A DNA stretch of 6,737 nt from Neisseriaceae bacterium (lineage in GTDB: Bacteria > Pseudomonadota > Gammaproteobacteria > Burkholderiales > Neisseriaceae), in the NCBI GenBank assembly GCA_017518785.1, contig JAFWUA010000029.1:1-6737 (forward strand), written 5' to 3'. The notes beneath the pieces are model-generated. The model was not told where the DNA came from and did no database searches. It worked only from the letters and a program-made list of their open reading frames with translations. A program made the translations under genes and the position numbers. Below are positions 1-6,265 of the stretch, in pieces; the stretch's first letter is position 1, and every line of letters starts with the position of its first letter.

Positions 1-2
1 CC

Positions 3-710
3 AATGTAATTAACTTGGGCGATAGCGATGATATTTTAAGCTTTGCCAACTTTCAAGGTTCTGGTAATTATCTTAATACCGGTAATGGTAATGATGAAAT
101 TACATTAACAGGTGCGATATATCGCAGAGTACTAACAGGAAGTAATTCACAAGATGCAGGTAATGACCATAATTATCCCACCATTGACATGGGCAATGGT
201 AATGACATTTTAAATATTGAAAGTATATACAACAAAATTGCAGGATCAACACAAGGAATAGCACGAGGAGCATCAATTAGCACCGGAAAAGTATTTATGG
301 GAGATGGCGATGATATTGTTAATTTAGCTGGATTTATTGTATCGCCAAAAAATAAATATCCTGATACAATTGTTGACGGTGAAGATGGCTTGGATACCCT
401 AAATTTTACCGGCAGTGGAATTAACCAAGATATGAAATATATAAAAGGGTTCGAAACCATTGACATAACTGGTAGTGGCAACAATAAATTAAGCAATATA
501 ACTTTGGAAAATGTACAAGCTAATGCGGATTCAGGAGTTTTACATATTAAAGGAGATATTAGCGATATTGTTGAATTAAATGCTAATGGTTGGGAACGTG
601 TTAATTCCACATTAGAAGAAGGCGTTTCCTACGATATATATCGTCATAATAGTATAATGAATAATGATGAAAATGATATATGGGTTCAAACTGGTATTAT
701 TATTGGTTAA
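3..710 (+). CDS. C-terminal part of a large RTX-like, type I secreted adhesin or calcium-binding repeat protein (5' end outside window)
   Basis: The reading frame is open from the left edge, so only the last 235 codons are present, ending at TAA 708-710. A TTG at 15 is an internal codon, not a believable start. Short Asp/Gly/Asn motifs recur: LGDSDD (15-32), TGNGND (78-95), MGNGND (189-206), MGDGDD (297-314) and DGEDGLDT (375-398). They resemble degenerate RTX nonapeptides (GGxGxDxxx), which bind calcium outside the cell. The stretch after 390 (LDTLNFTGSG, then GFETIDITGSGNNKLS) and the end (GDISDIVELN, NGWERV, YDIY, hydrophobic TGIIIG) fit the C-terminal region of large adhesins exported by type I secretion, where the signal is C-terminal. 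The family call rests on remembered motif style, not a search. An autotransporter passenger or another repeat protein is possible, but no beta-barrel is visible at the C-terminus. A probable terminator lies 38 nt downstream. Confidence 0.7.
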   Translation, partial: NVINLGDSDDILSFANFQGSGNYLNTGNGNDEITLTGAIYRRVLTGSNSQDAGNDHNYPTIDMGNGNDILNIESIYNKIAGSTQGIARGASISTGKVFMGDGDDIVNLAGFIVSPKNKYPDTIVDGEDGLDTLNFTGSGINQDMKYIKGFETIDITGSGNNKLSNITLENVQANADSGVLHIKGDISDIVELNANGWERVNSTLEEGVSYDIYRHNSIMNNDENDIWVQTGIIIG

Positions 711-748
711 TATTAAAATTAAATGAAGATTTATTTGGTGTTATGACT

Positions 749-786
749 TTTCCGGCAGACTTATTTAATAAATAGTCTGCCGGAAA
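749..786. terminator. Inverted pair of DUS-like repeats, probable terminator of the RTX-like gene
   Basis: TTTCCGGCAGACT (749-761) and its exact complement AGTCTGCCGGAAA (774-786) form a perfect 13-bp stem around a 12-nt AT-only loop. The right copy extends to the full 16-bp word (771-786). The left copy has one extra A/T pair after the core. The hairpin begins 38 nt after the RTX-like stop codon. In Neisseria, closely spaced inverted DUS are known to act as terminators. There is no long T-run after the stem, so efficiency is uncertain. Confidence 0.7.
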
Positions 787-790
787 CATT

Positions 791-815
791 TGCAAAACTG
801 AAACTCCTGCAAAAC
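791..815. repeat. Fragments of the MITE end sequence, left of the element
   Basis: ACTCCTGCAAAAC at 803-815 is an exact copy of 13 bp of the MITE terminal repeat (829-841), 26 bp upstream of it and in the same orientation. A shorter piece, TGCAAAAC, is at 791-798. No matching inverted copy is seen to the right of the element. These may be remnants of an earlier insertion or of a rearrangement at its left end. Confidence 0.55.
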
Positions 816-824
816 CTAACTATG

Positions 825-984
825 AGAGACTCCTGCAAAACTCGTCATTCTGAATTTCACGCAGTGAAATGAAGAGTGTCAATTTGTTGTTTTATAAAGA
901 TTATTCGCTTGCCACTTCGCTACGCTCAATGCTTCGGCTCAAAATGACAAGTAATAGAAAAAATCGAGTTTTGCAGGAGTCTCT
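825..984. mobile_element. 160-bp MITE-like element with perfect 20-bp terminal inverted repeats
   Basis: The ends 825-844 (AGAGACTCCTGC...ACTCG) and 965-984 are exact reverse complements over 20 bp. Just inside them, GTCATTCTGA (844-853) is matched by TCAAAATGAC near 939-948 at 9 of 10 positions. A small hairpin, ATTTCAC-GCA-GTGAAAT, lies at 854-870. The element is too short for a transposase and no credible protein is encoded. The outer end resembles, from memory, the GAGACCTTTGCAAAA-type ends of Neisseria IS5-family elements, suggesting a non-autonomous derivative moved in trans. The interior resembles the widespread 'TCATTCTGA...TCAGAATGA' class of genomic repeats. If the ends are taken one base in (826-983), the flanks are TGA and TAA: both fit a TNA target but are not identical, so no clean target duplication is shown. 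Confidence 0.7.
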
Positions 985-1025
985 AATAGACACTGCTTAT
1001 GAAAAGTTTTCCGGCAGTGTCTATT
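985..1025. terminator. Hairpin downstream of the nucleoside hydrolase gene, containing a decayed DUS-like copy
   Basis: AATAGACACTGC (985-996) and GCAGTGTCTATT (1014-1025) pair perfectly over 12 bp around a 17-nt loop. It lies 22 nt beyond the nucleoside hydrolase stop codon, so it is a likely terminator of the leftward transcript. On the minus strand the arm continues into TGCCGGAAAA. The 12 bases at 1009-1020 match the DUS-like core at 10 of 12 positions, so this seems to be a diverged copy that has kept its hairpin. The left arm directly abuts the MITE end at 984. Confidence 0.6.
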
Positions 1026-1047
1026 TAAATTTAGTAATTCTTAAATA

Positions 1048-2001
1048 TTAAGGTAGAGCAGAAATTGCATGGGTAAAATAATCAAAGAATGATTTATCAT
1101 CAATATGATAGCACCACAGTGCATTAGGAGTTTTACCGCTTTTCCCATGCCAATCTAATGCAGTAGCACCTTCACATATACCTGATGATGTATCAACTTC
1201 AACATAAAGTGATTTTTGATTAAAAAATTCAGGACGAATTGCAGCCGCAATTGCACAGGGGTCGTGCAATGGACCTCCTTCTAAACCAAATTGTTGAATA
1301 TCAAATCGTTCATAACTTTGCAAAATATCTGCAAAACGTTTGCCATTTTGATTGGGTAATTGGCGTAATGCTTCCATGCGTTCATTAGTGATGCAGGCTT
1401 TGTGAGTTACATCTAATGGTACAATTCTTATATTTGCACCACTTTGTAAGACTATTTGTGCTGCCACTGGATCAACAAAAAAATTAAAATCTGCATTAGG
1501 AGTAACATTTCCAGCCTCAAAAAATGTACCACCCATAATTACAATTTCTTTAATGCCTTGTATACATTGTGGATTTAATGAAAATGCCAAAGCAAGATTA
1601 GTTAAAGGTCCAATTGGACATAAGGTTATGCTATTTTTAGAAGCATTGGCAAGTGTTTCGGCTAAAAAGATTGCAGCATTTTTTTCTTGTAATACTGTGT
1701 TGGGTTCATGTAATTTTGTTCCATCTAATCCCGTTTTTCCATGAACTTCTTCTGCTGTAAATAGTGGCTTTAATAAAGGTTTTTTTGCACCTGCATAAAC
1801 TGGAATATCACTTCTTTGTGCCCAATCACAAATGATGCGTGCATTTTTTTGTGTATAGTGCAAAGGAACATTGCCCGCAACGCAAGTTAGAGCTAATAGT
1901 TTAATTTCATTTAATTTATCCAAGCCTAATGCCATTAAAATAGCGGCGGCATCATCTTGTCCTGGATCGGTATCAATAATAATTTGTGGTATATTGCTCA
2001 T
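1048..2001 (-). CDS. Inosine-uridine preferring nucleoside hydrolase (N-ribohydrolase), RihA/RihB/RihC-type
   Basis: This 317-residue protein has the usual family length and is predicted cytoplasmic, with no signal peptide. The family hydrolyses the N-glycosidic bond of ribonucleosides to free base plus ribose, for salvage. The N-terminal signature DTDPGQDD (10-17) supplies the calcium-binding aspartates D12 and D17. Further family blocks are AGN (42-44), HGKTGLDG (87-94), PIGPLTN (129-135), IMGG (155-158), GNVTPNADFN (164-173) and the C-terminal GGPLHDP (242-248), with catalytic-site H246 and the metal ligand D247. D171 stands where the Crithidia fasciculata enzyme has Glu166. The ATG is preceded by TAGGAC, with AGGA 8 nt from the start. 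It lies 43 nt after ubiC and is last in the leftward gene row. Base preference (purine, pyrimidine or mixed) cannot be decided from sequence, so no rih symbol is given. Confidence 0.94.
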   Translation of the reverse strand: MSNIPQIIIDTDPGQDDAAAILMALGLDKLNEIKLLALTCVAGNVPLHYTQKNARIICDWAQRSDIPVYAGAKKPLLKPLFTAEEVHGKTGLDGTKLHEPNTVLQEKNAAIFLAETLANASKNSITLCPIGPLTNLALAFSLNPQCIQGIKEIVIMGGTFFEAGNVTPNADFNFFVDPVAAQIVLQSGANIRIVPLDVTHKACITNERMEALRQLPNQNGKRFADILQSYERFDIQQFGLEGGPLHDPCAIAAAIRPEFFNQKSLYVEVDTSSGICEGATALDWHGKSGKTPNALWCYHIDDKSFFDYFTHAISALP

Positions 2002-2020
2002 AATTAACGTCCTATAGATT

Positions 2021-2050
2021 AAATAAATATTTCCGGCAGACTATTTATTT
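2021..2050. repeat. AT inverted repeat with a DUS-like word in its loop, between ubiC and the nucleoside hydrolase gene
   Basis: AAATAAATA (2021-2029) and TATTTATTT (2042-2050) are exact reverse complements and enclose 12 nt that hold most of the DUS-like word. The right arm contains the ubiC stop codon. An all-AT 9-bp stem is weak. It might slow or partly terminate transcription, or may be chance in AT-rich sequence. Confidence 0.4.
2030..2045 (-). repeat. DUS-like 16-bp repeat, single copy
   Basis: The minus strand reads AATAGTCTGCCGGAAA, an exact copy of the window's 16-bp word. It fills the ubiC/nucleoside hydrolase gap and reaches the ubiC stop codon (TAA, 2047-2045) by one base. As a DUS it would be recognised by the minor pilin ComP during natural transformation; that role is inferred. 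Confidence 0.75.
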
Positions 2051-2512
2051 GAAACCAAATTGTTTTAGACTTGGTAAGAAACATTCTGCCAATAATAGTT
2101 TATGTTTTTTATACTCAAAAATTGAAGTGCGAACTGCAATGAAGTGTTCGGATAATTCGAAACGTTCTTCCAAAAGAAAATTATTGTAATCAATTATAAA
2201 ATCAGAACGTTGCCATTGAGTTTTGCCATCAAATAAACGTGAACCTAATGATTGATTTCCACAATTTAAAATTTTACGCCAATAATCGTCATCTATTAGA
2301 CAAATACTACGTGCGGCTACAACTGGAATATCATCAAGACATAATAAAACTTCTCTTGCAAATATATTATCTATATTAGCAAAAAATTTACGTTCTTCAC
2401 TTAAAATTGATGTGATATCAGAGAAAGTAGGGCGAACTGTAAATTTATGTTGTTCACATTTACATAGTATGGCTGTAAGTGATTGTGTATGAATAAACTC
2501 AGTAATATTCAT
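2045..2512 (-). CDS. ubiC: Chorismate pyruvate-lyase (UbiC family)
   Basis: The 155-residue product is close in length to E. coli UbiC (about 165). UbiC is a small soluble cytoplasmic enzyme that removes pyruvate from chorismate to give 4-hydroxybenzoate, the ring precursor of ubiquinone. Recognition rests on family blocks: FAREVLLCLD (51-60), matching E. coli 'LREILLCAD' with the conserved arginine (R53, E. coli R76); PVVAARSI (63-70); LGSRLF (89-94), matching 'LGRYLF'; SDFI (103-106); and the C-terminal LLLAECFLP (139-147), matching 'LLLTELFLP', with the active-site glutamate E143 (E. coli E155). The N-terminal third is diverged. The ATG has AGG 11 nt upstream. The gene starts 39 nt after rarD and ends 43 nt before the nucleoside hydrolase gene; a ubiA partner is not in the window. 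GC content is low, like rarD. Confidence 0.86.
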   Translation of the reverse strand: MNITEFIHTQSLTAILCKCEQHKFTVRPTFSDITSILSEERKFFANIDNIFAREVLLCLDDIPVVAARSICLIDDDYWRKILNCGNQSLGSRLFDGKTQWQRSDFIIDYNNFLLEERFELSEHFIAVRTSIFEYKKHKLLLAECFLPSLKQFGFK

Positions 2513-2529
2513 AATGATTCTAACCTGTC

Positions 2530-2545
2530 AATAGTCTGCCGGAAA
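2530..2545 (+). repeat. DUS-like 16-bp repeat, single copy
   Basis: AATAGTCTGCCGGAAA is exact on the plus strand. It lies in the 39-nt gap between rarD and ubiC, 6 nt beyond the rarD stop codon and 17 nt before the ubiC start. No partner copy or hairpin is present here, so a terminator role is unlikely. Confidence 0.75.
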
Positions 2546-2551
2546 TATAAC

Positions 2552-3454
2552 TTATACATTTTTTATTTTGATTATATTGATTTTTAGTGAAGATAGAGTT
2601 GTAATAATTAATCCAATCCAAATTAGAATAAAGCTTAATAGTTTATAATTATCTAAATTTTCTTTGTAAATTAAAACTGCAATTATCATGCTAATTGAAG
2701 GGCTGATATACTGCATAAAACCAATAGTGGATAATGGTAATCTATGAGTGGCAGATGTGAAAGTTAATAGTGGTAACACGGTTACTAATCCGCTTAATAG
2801 CAGTAACCCACCGGTTGTATGTAATCCAAAGCCGCTGTTTCCATTGATGGTTGTATATATTAAAAATATTAATGCAAAAGGTGCCATTAGAGAAGTTTCT
2901 ATGAATAATCCTTCTAATGCTGGAATTGTTATTTTTTTACGAATTAATCCGTATAATGCAAATGATAATGGTAGAAAAATTGATATAAAAGGTAATCCAC
3001 CTAATGTGTAGATTTGTAAGCAAATTGCTATCATAACGATGATAATGGAAATTTTTGCAGGTAATGATAGTTTTTCACCTAATACAATTGCTCCTAATAG
3101 AATTGAAAAGAATGGATTTATAAAATAACCTAAACTGGTTTCTAAAATTTTTCCTTGTTCAACAGCATAGATAAAAATTCCCCAGTTAGCACTAATTAAG
3201 GTACCAGATAGTAATAACCACATTATGGCTTTTTTTACTTTTAATAATCGGCGGATATTATGTAGTCGTCTTAAAAAAATTAATAAGATAAATAAAAGTA
3301 AAAAAGACCAAAAAATGCGATGTGCTAAAATTTGTAGAGAATGTACACCATCTAATAATTTGAAATAAACTGGGAATACACCCCACATTAAAAATGTGGA
3401 TAGTGCAAGGATAATTCCTTTATGTTGCTGATTGCTATGTTTAGGATATTGCAT
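2552..3454 (-). CDS. rarD: RarD-like EamA/DMT-family transporter
   Basis: The 300-residue product is almost wholly hydrophobic, with about ten membrane segments as in the DMT superfamily, in the inner membrane. It follows E. coli RarD (about 296 aa) throughout: FLMWGVFPVYFKLL (21-34), LAHRIFWSF (43-51), ANWGIFIYAVEQGKILETSL (89-108), GYFINP (109-114), LGEKLS (125-130), SFALYGLIRKKI (164-175), LLTFTSATHRLPLSTIGFMQYI (about 229-250) and ENLDNYKLLSFILIWI (265-280). RarD was named for chloramphenicol sensitivity in E. coli; its substrate is not established. The frame is open for 17 more codons upstream to 3505, but those lie in the repeat hairpin and look nothing like protein. The ATG at 3454 starts where RarD proteins start, though its ribosome site is weak. 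The gene lies 58 nt after secA and is very AT-rich (13 of 60 bases G+C in one sampled line). Confidence 0.92.
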   Translation of the reverse strand: MQYPKHSNQQHKGIILALSTFLMWGVFPVYFKLLDGVHSLQILAHRIFWSFLLLFILLIFLRRLHNIRRLLKVKKAIMWLLLSGTLISANWGIFIYAVEQGKILETSLGYFINPFFSILLGAIVLGEKLSLPAKISIIIVMIAICLQIYTLGGLPFISIFLPLSFALYGLIRKKITIPALEGLFIETSLMAPFALIFLIYTTINGNSGFGLHTTGGLLLLSGLVTVLPLLTFTSATHRLPLSTIGFMQYISPSISMIIAVLIYKENLDNYKLLSFILIWIGLIITTLSSLKINIIKIKNV

Positions 3455-3465
3455 AAAACGCACTA

Positions 3466-3500
3466 AATAGTCTGCCGGAAACACTTTCCGGCAGACTATT
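3466..3500. terminator. Perfect hairpin of two opposed DUS-like repeats after secA
   Basis: AATAGTCTGCCGGAAA (3466-3481) and its exact complement (3485-3500) are separated by only 3 nt (CAC). They form a 16-bp perfect stem 12 nt beyond the secA stop codon and 11 nt before the rarD ATG. The position and shape indicate a terminator or attenuator for secA. On the minus strand the stem ends in CTATTTAG, so the T-tract is poor and read-through into rarD is plausible. Confidence 0.75.
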
Positions 3501-3512
3501 ATCATAAATAGT

Positions 3513-6203
3513 TTAACTTAATTTACCGTGACAATTTTTATATTTCAGACCACTACCACATGGACATGGATCGTTACGGAAAATCACTATACCACGAGCA
3601 CGTAGAGCATCTGGCGAATAATCTATTTCATCATTATCAGCAGTATTTTCCGGCAGACTATTTTCTTGTGATGATTGATCATCTTCCATAAATTGAATAC
3701 GCACTGATACCAAATATTGAGTCAAAGTACGATAAATATCCGACATAAAAGTTTGAAACATGCCAAAGGCTTCGCGTTTGTACTCTTGTTTCGGATTTTT
3801 TTGAGCGTAACCACGCAAGTGTATTCCTTGTCGCAAGTTATCCATCTGTGCCAAATGTTCACGCCATTTGTAATCAATTACATTTAGCATTACATTGCGT
3901 TCAAATGCTGCCATACCTTCTGTTCCAACCATTTCTACTTTGGATTGGTAGTCAGCTTCAATGCGTTCGATGATACGTTGTTTAATATCTTCCGAATCTA
4001 ATTGTTTATCGTCTTTTAGCCATTGACGAATGTTAATGTCGGTAGTGGCAAATTCTCCCGAAAGAGTGCGTTCTAATCCATCAATATCCCATTCTTCTTC
4101 CATAGAATCTGGCATGATAAATTCATCACACACGCCTTCCATGACATCGCGGCGAATTTGTCCCATATCTTCTGATGATATTTCACCGTCCAAAATTTCA
4201 TTACGCAGACGATATACGACTTTACGTTGGTCATTGGCTACGTCATCGTAATCTAATAATTGCTTACGAATGTCAAAGTTACGTCCTTCAACTTTGCGTT
4301 GTGCTCCTTCGATTTGGCGAGTAAGCAAACCGTGTTCGATTGCCACACCACGTTCTGGGGCTAAACGATTAAGAATTGCTGCTGCACGATCTAATGCAAA
4401 TAGACGCAATAGCGGATCTTCAAAGGAGAGATAAAAACGGCTGGAACCAGGATCTCCTTGACGACCAGAACGACCACGCAATTGATTGTCAATTCGGCGA
4501 CTTTCATGGCGTTCTGTGCCAATAATATGCAAACCACCGGCTTTTAATACTTGGTCGTGCAATACTTGCCATTCTTCTTGTAGTTTTTGGATTTTTTCTG
4601 ATTTTTCGCTATCGGAAAGTTGTTCGTCATTATTAATATCAGCAATTTTATGAGTGATATTTCCGCCTAATACAATATCAGTACCACGACCTGCCATATT
4701 AGTAGCCACGGTAATCATGCCTGGCTTGCCGGCTTGTGCCACAATATCTGCCTCACGTTCGTGTTCTTTGGCATTTAAAACGTTATGAGGTAAGCCTTCT
4801 TTGCGTAATAATTCAGAAATTAATTCCGAATTTTCAATGCTGGTTGTTCCCACAAGGGTTGGTTGTCCTGCTTCATGACATTTTTTAATATCGGCAACAA
4901 CTGCTTCATATTTTTCCTCTGCTGTGCGGAAAACTTGGTCGTTGTAATCCTTACGAATCATCGGCAGGTTTGTTGGAATAATTACGGTTTCTAAATTGTA
5001 GATATTTTGAAACTCGTAAGCTTCGGTATCAGCAGTACCAGTCATACCAGCTAATTTTTCGTATAAACGGAAATAATTTTGGAATGTGATTGATGCTAAT
5101 GTTTGATTTTCTTGCTTGATTTCCACGCCTTCTTTGGCTTCAACTGCTTGATGCAAACCATCAGACCAACGGCGACCTTCCATTAGACGACCGGTAAATT
5201 CATCAACAATCACCACTTCGCCATCATCGGTTACTACATAATGTTGATCCTTGTGGTACAAGCTATGAGCACGCAAGGCGGCTAATAAGTGATGCACCAA
5301 GGTGATATTTTTAGCTGAATATAAAGATTCTCCCTCTGGTAACAAGCCCATTTCGGTAAGAATTTTTTCAGCGTTTTCATGTCCTGCTTCTGACAAAATA
5401 ACTTGGTGTTGTTTTTCATCAACCCAATAATCGCCCTCATCACTATCTTCTTGGGTTTGTTGTACTAATAATGCCGGCACTTTATCCAAAGTTTGATACA
5501 AAGTAATATCGTGTTCTGCTGCACCTGAAATAATTAATGGCGTACGTGCCTCATCAATTAAAATGGAATCTACTTCATCAACAACCGAGAAATACAAGGG
5601 ACGTTGTACTCGTTGCGATGCTGATTGCACCATATTATCGCGTAAATAATCGAAACCAAATTCATTATTAGTGCCGTAGGTAATATCGCATGCGTATGCC
5701 GCTTGTTTGTATTCAGGACGCATTTGTGTCAAATTTACACCCACCGACATGCCTAAAAAGCGATATAACTCGCCCATAATCGTAGCATCACGAGAAGCCA
5801 AGTAATCATTGACTGTAACCACATGGACACCACGTCCTGTCAGGGCGTTGAGATAAACCGGTAAGGTTGCAACCAAAGTTTTACCTTCACCAGTACGCAT
5901 TTCAGCAATTTTGCCTTCATGCAATGCTAAACCACCAATCAATTGCACATCAAAGTGTCGCATACCTAAAACACGTTTGGAGGCTTCACGACACAAGGCA
6001 AAGGCTTCAACTAAAACCTCGTTTAAGCCTGTTCCAGATTGCACTTTTTCCTTTAATTCAAGGGAGAGTTTTTGTAATTCTTCATCACTTAAAGCCTGCA
6101 TTTTAGGCTCTTGTGCATTGATTTTATTTACTATTTTTCCATATTGTTTTAATAGGCGACTATTGCGACTACCAAAAATCTTTTTAGCGATATTGCTTAA
6201 CAT
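3513..6203 (-). CDS. secA: Preprotein translocase ATPase SecA
   Basis: SecA is the ATP-driven motor that pushes unfolded preproteins through the SecYEG channel at the inner membrane. The product is 896 residues (E. coli 901), starting MLSNIAKKIFGSRN as in Neisseria SecA. Domains in order: nucleotide-binding fold 1 with Walker A GEGKT (105-109) and Walker B VVDEVD (207-212); the preprotein crosslinking domain inserted at about 225-370; GMTGTADTE (386-394); nucleotide-binding fold 2 with TNMAGRGTDI (501-510) and GRSGRQGDPGSSRF (577-590); the helical scaffold and wing region (about 620-835); an acidic linker; and a C-terminal zinc site CxC-x8-CH (C880, C882, C891, H892) that binds SecB and phospholipid. 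The frame stays open 37 codons upstream to 6314, but those codons are not SecA-like. The ATG at 6203 has AGGA 9 nt upstream and is chosen. A DUS-like word is encoded in the linker as NSLPEN (848-853). No secM precedes it; tyrS is divergent. Confidence 0.99.
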   Translation of the reverse strand: MLSNIAKKIFGSRNSRLLKQYGKIVNKINAQEPKMQALSDEELQKLSLELKEKVQSGTGLNEVLVEAFALCREASKRVLGMRHFDVQLIGGLALHEGKIAEMRTGEGKTLVATLPVYLNALTGRGVHVVTVNDYLASRDATIMGELYRFLGMSVGVNLTQMRPEYKQAAYACDITYGTNNEFGFDYLRDNMVQSASQRVQRPLYFSVVDEVDSILIDEARTPLIISGAAEHDITLYQTLDKVPALLVQQTQEDSDEGDYWVDEKQHQVILSEAGHENAEKILTEMGLLPEGESLYSAKNITLVHHLLAALRAHSLYHKDQHYVVTDDGEVVIVDEFTGRLMEGRRWSDGLHQAVEAKEGVEIKQENQTLASITFQNYFRLYEKLAGMTGTADTEAYEFQNIYNLETVIIPTNLPMIRKDYNDQVFRTAEEKYEAVVADIKKCHEAGQPTLVGTTSIENSELISELLRKEGLPHNVLNAKEHEREADIVAQAGKPGMITVATNMAGRGTDIVLGGNITHKIADINNDEQLSDSEKSEKIQKLQEEWQVLHDQVLKAGGLHIIGTERHESRRIDNQLRGRSGRQGDPGSSRFYLSFEDPLLRLFALDRAAAILNRLAPERGVAIEHGLLTRQIEGAQRKVEGRNFDIRKQLLDYDDVANDQRKVVYRLRNEILDGEISSEDMGQIRRDVMEGVCDEFIMPDSMEEEWDIDGLERTLSGEFATTDINIRQWLKDDKQLDSEDIKQRIIERIEADYQSKVEMVGTEGMAAFERNVMLNVIDYKWREHLAQMDNLRQGIHLRGYAQKNPKQEYKREAFGMFQTFMSDIYRTLTQYLVSVRIQFMEDDQSSQENSLPENTADNDEIDYSPDALRARGIVIFRNDPCPCGSGLKYKNCHGKLS
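3647..3662 (-). repeat. DUS-like 16-bp repeat inside the secA coding sequence
   Basis: The minus strand reads AATAGTCTGCCGGAAA exactly and is translated as part of NSLPEN in the SecA linker, between the scaffold domain and the zinc finger. This is the only copy inside a gene. It lies where the protein tolerates variation, as expected for a sequence kept for a DNA-level reason. Confidence 0.75.
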
Positions 6204-6212
6204 AAAACGTTT

Positions 6213-6216
6213 TCCT
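6213..6216 (-). promoter_or_regulatory. Ribosome binding site that fixes the secA start
   Basis: The minus strand has TTAGGAAAACGTTTT before ATG, with AGGA 9 nt from the start codon. This supports the ATG at 6203 over the longer open frame that reaches 6314. Confidence 0.7.
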
Positions 6217-6236
6217 AACCCATGACTGCGGCAAAA

Positions 6237-6265
6237 ATTAAATCTGCCAATTCTACCATAATCAA
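6237..6265 (-). promoter_or_regulatory. Candidate sigma-70 promoter for secA
   Basis: On the minus strand, TTGATT (6265-6260, 4 of 6 to TTGACA) is separated by exactly 17 nt from TTTAAT (6242-6237, 5 of 6 to TATAAT). The transcript would start near 6230, leaving a leader of about 27 nt. An overlapping alternative is the extended -10 TGGTAGAAT ending at 6250, with TCAACA 17 nt further upstream. Either choice puts the promoter inside the 37 open codons before ATG 6203, which supports that start. Matches in AT-rich DNA are easily fortuitous. Confidence 0.4.

Noticed and set aside
407..418. TACCGGCAGTGG as another DUS-like copy
   Set aside because: Only about 8 of 12 positions match, and it encodes a normal Thr-Gly-Ser-Gly stretch of the repeat protein.
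869..1051. Open frame of 60 codons on the plus strand
   Set aside because: It runs through the MITE-like element and the terminator hairpin, has no recognisable protein features, and overlaps the end of the nucleoside hydrolase gene.
1048..3454. rarD, ubiC and nucleoside hydrolase genes as one functional system
   Set aside because: They share direction and short gaps, but the families belong to unrelated processes and no shared substrate can be shown from sequence.
3455..3505. 17-codon in-frame extension upstream of rarD
   Set aside because: It is the translation of the repeat hairpin. RarD homologues begin near the ATG at 3454.
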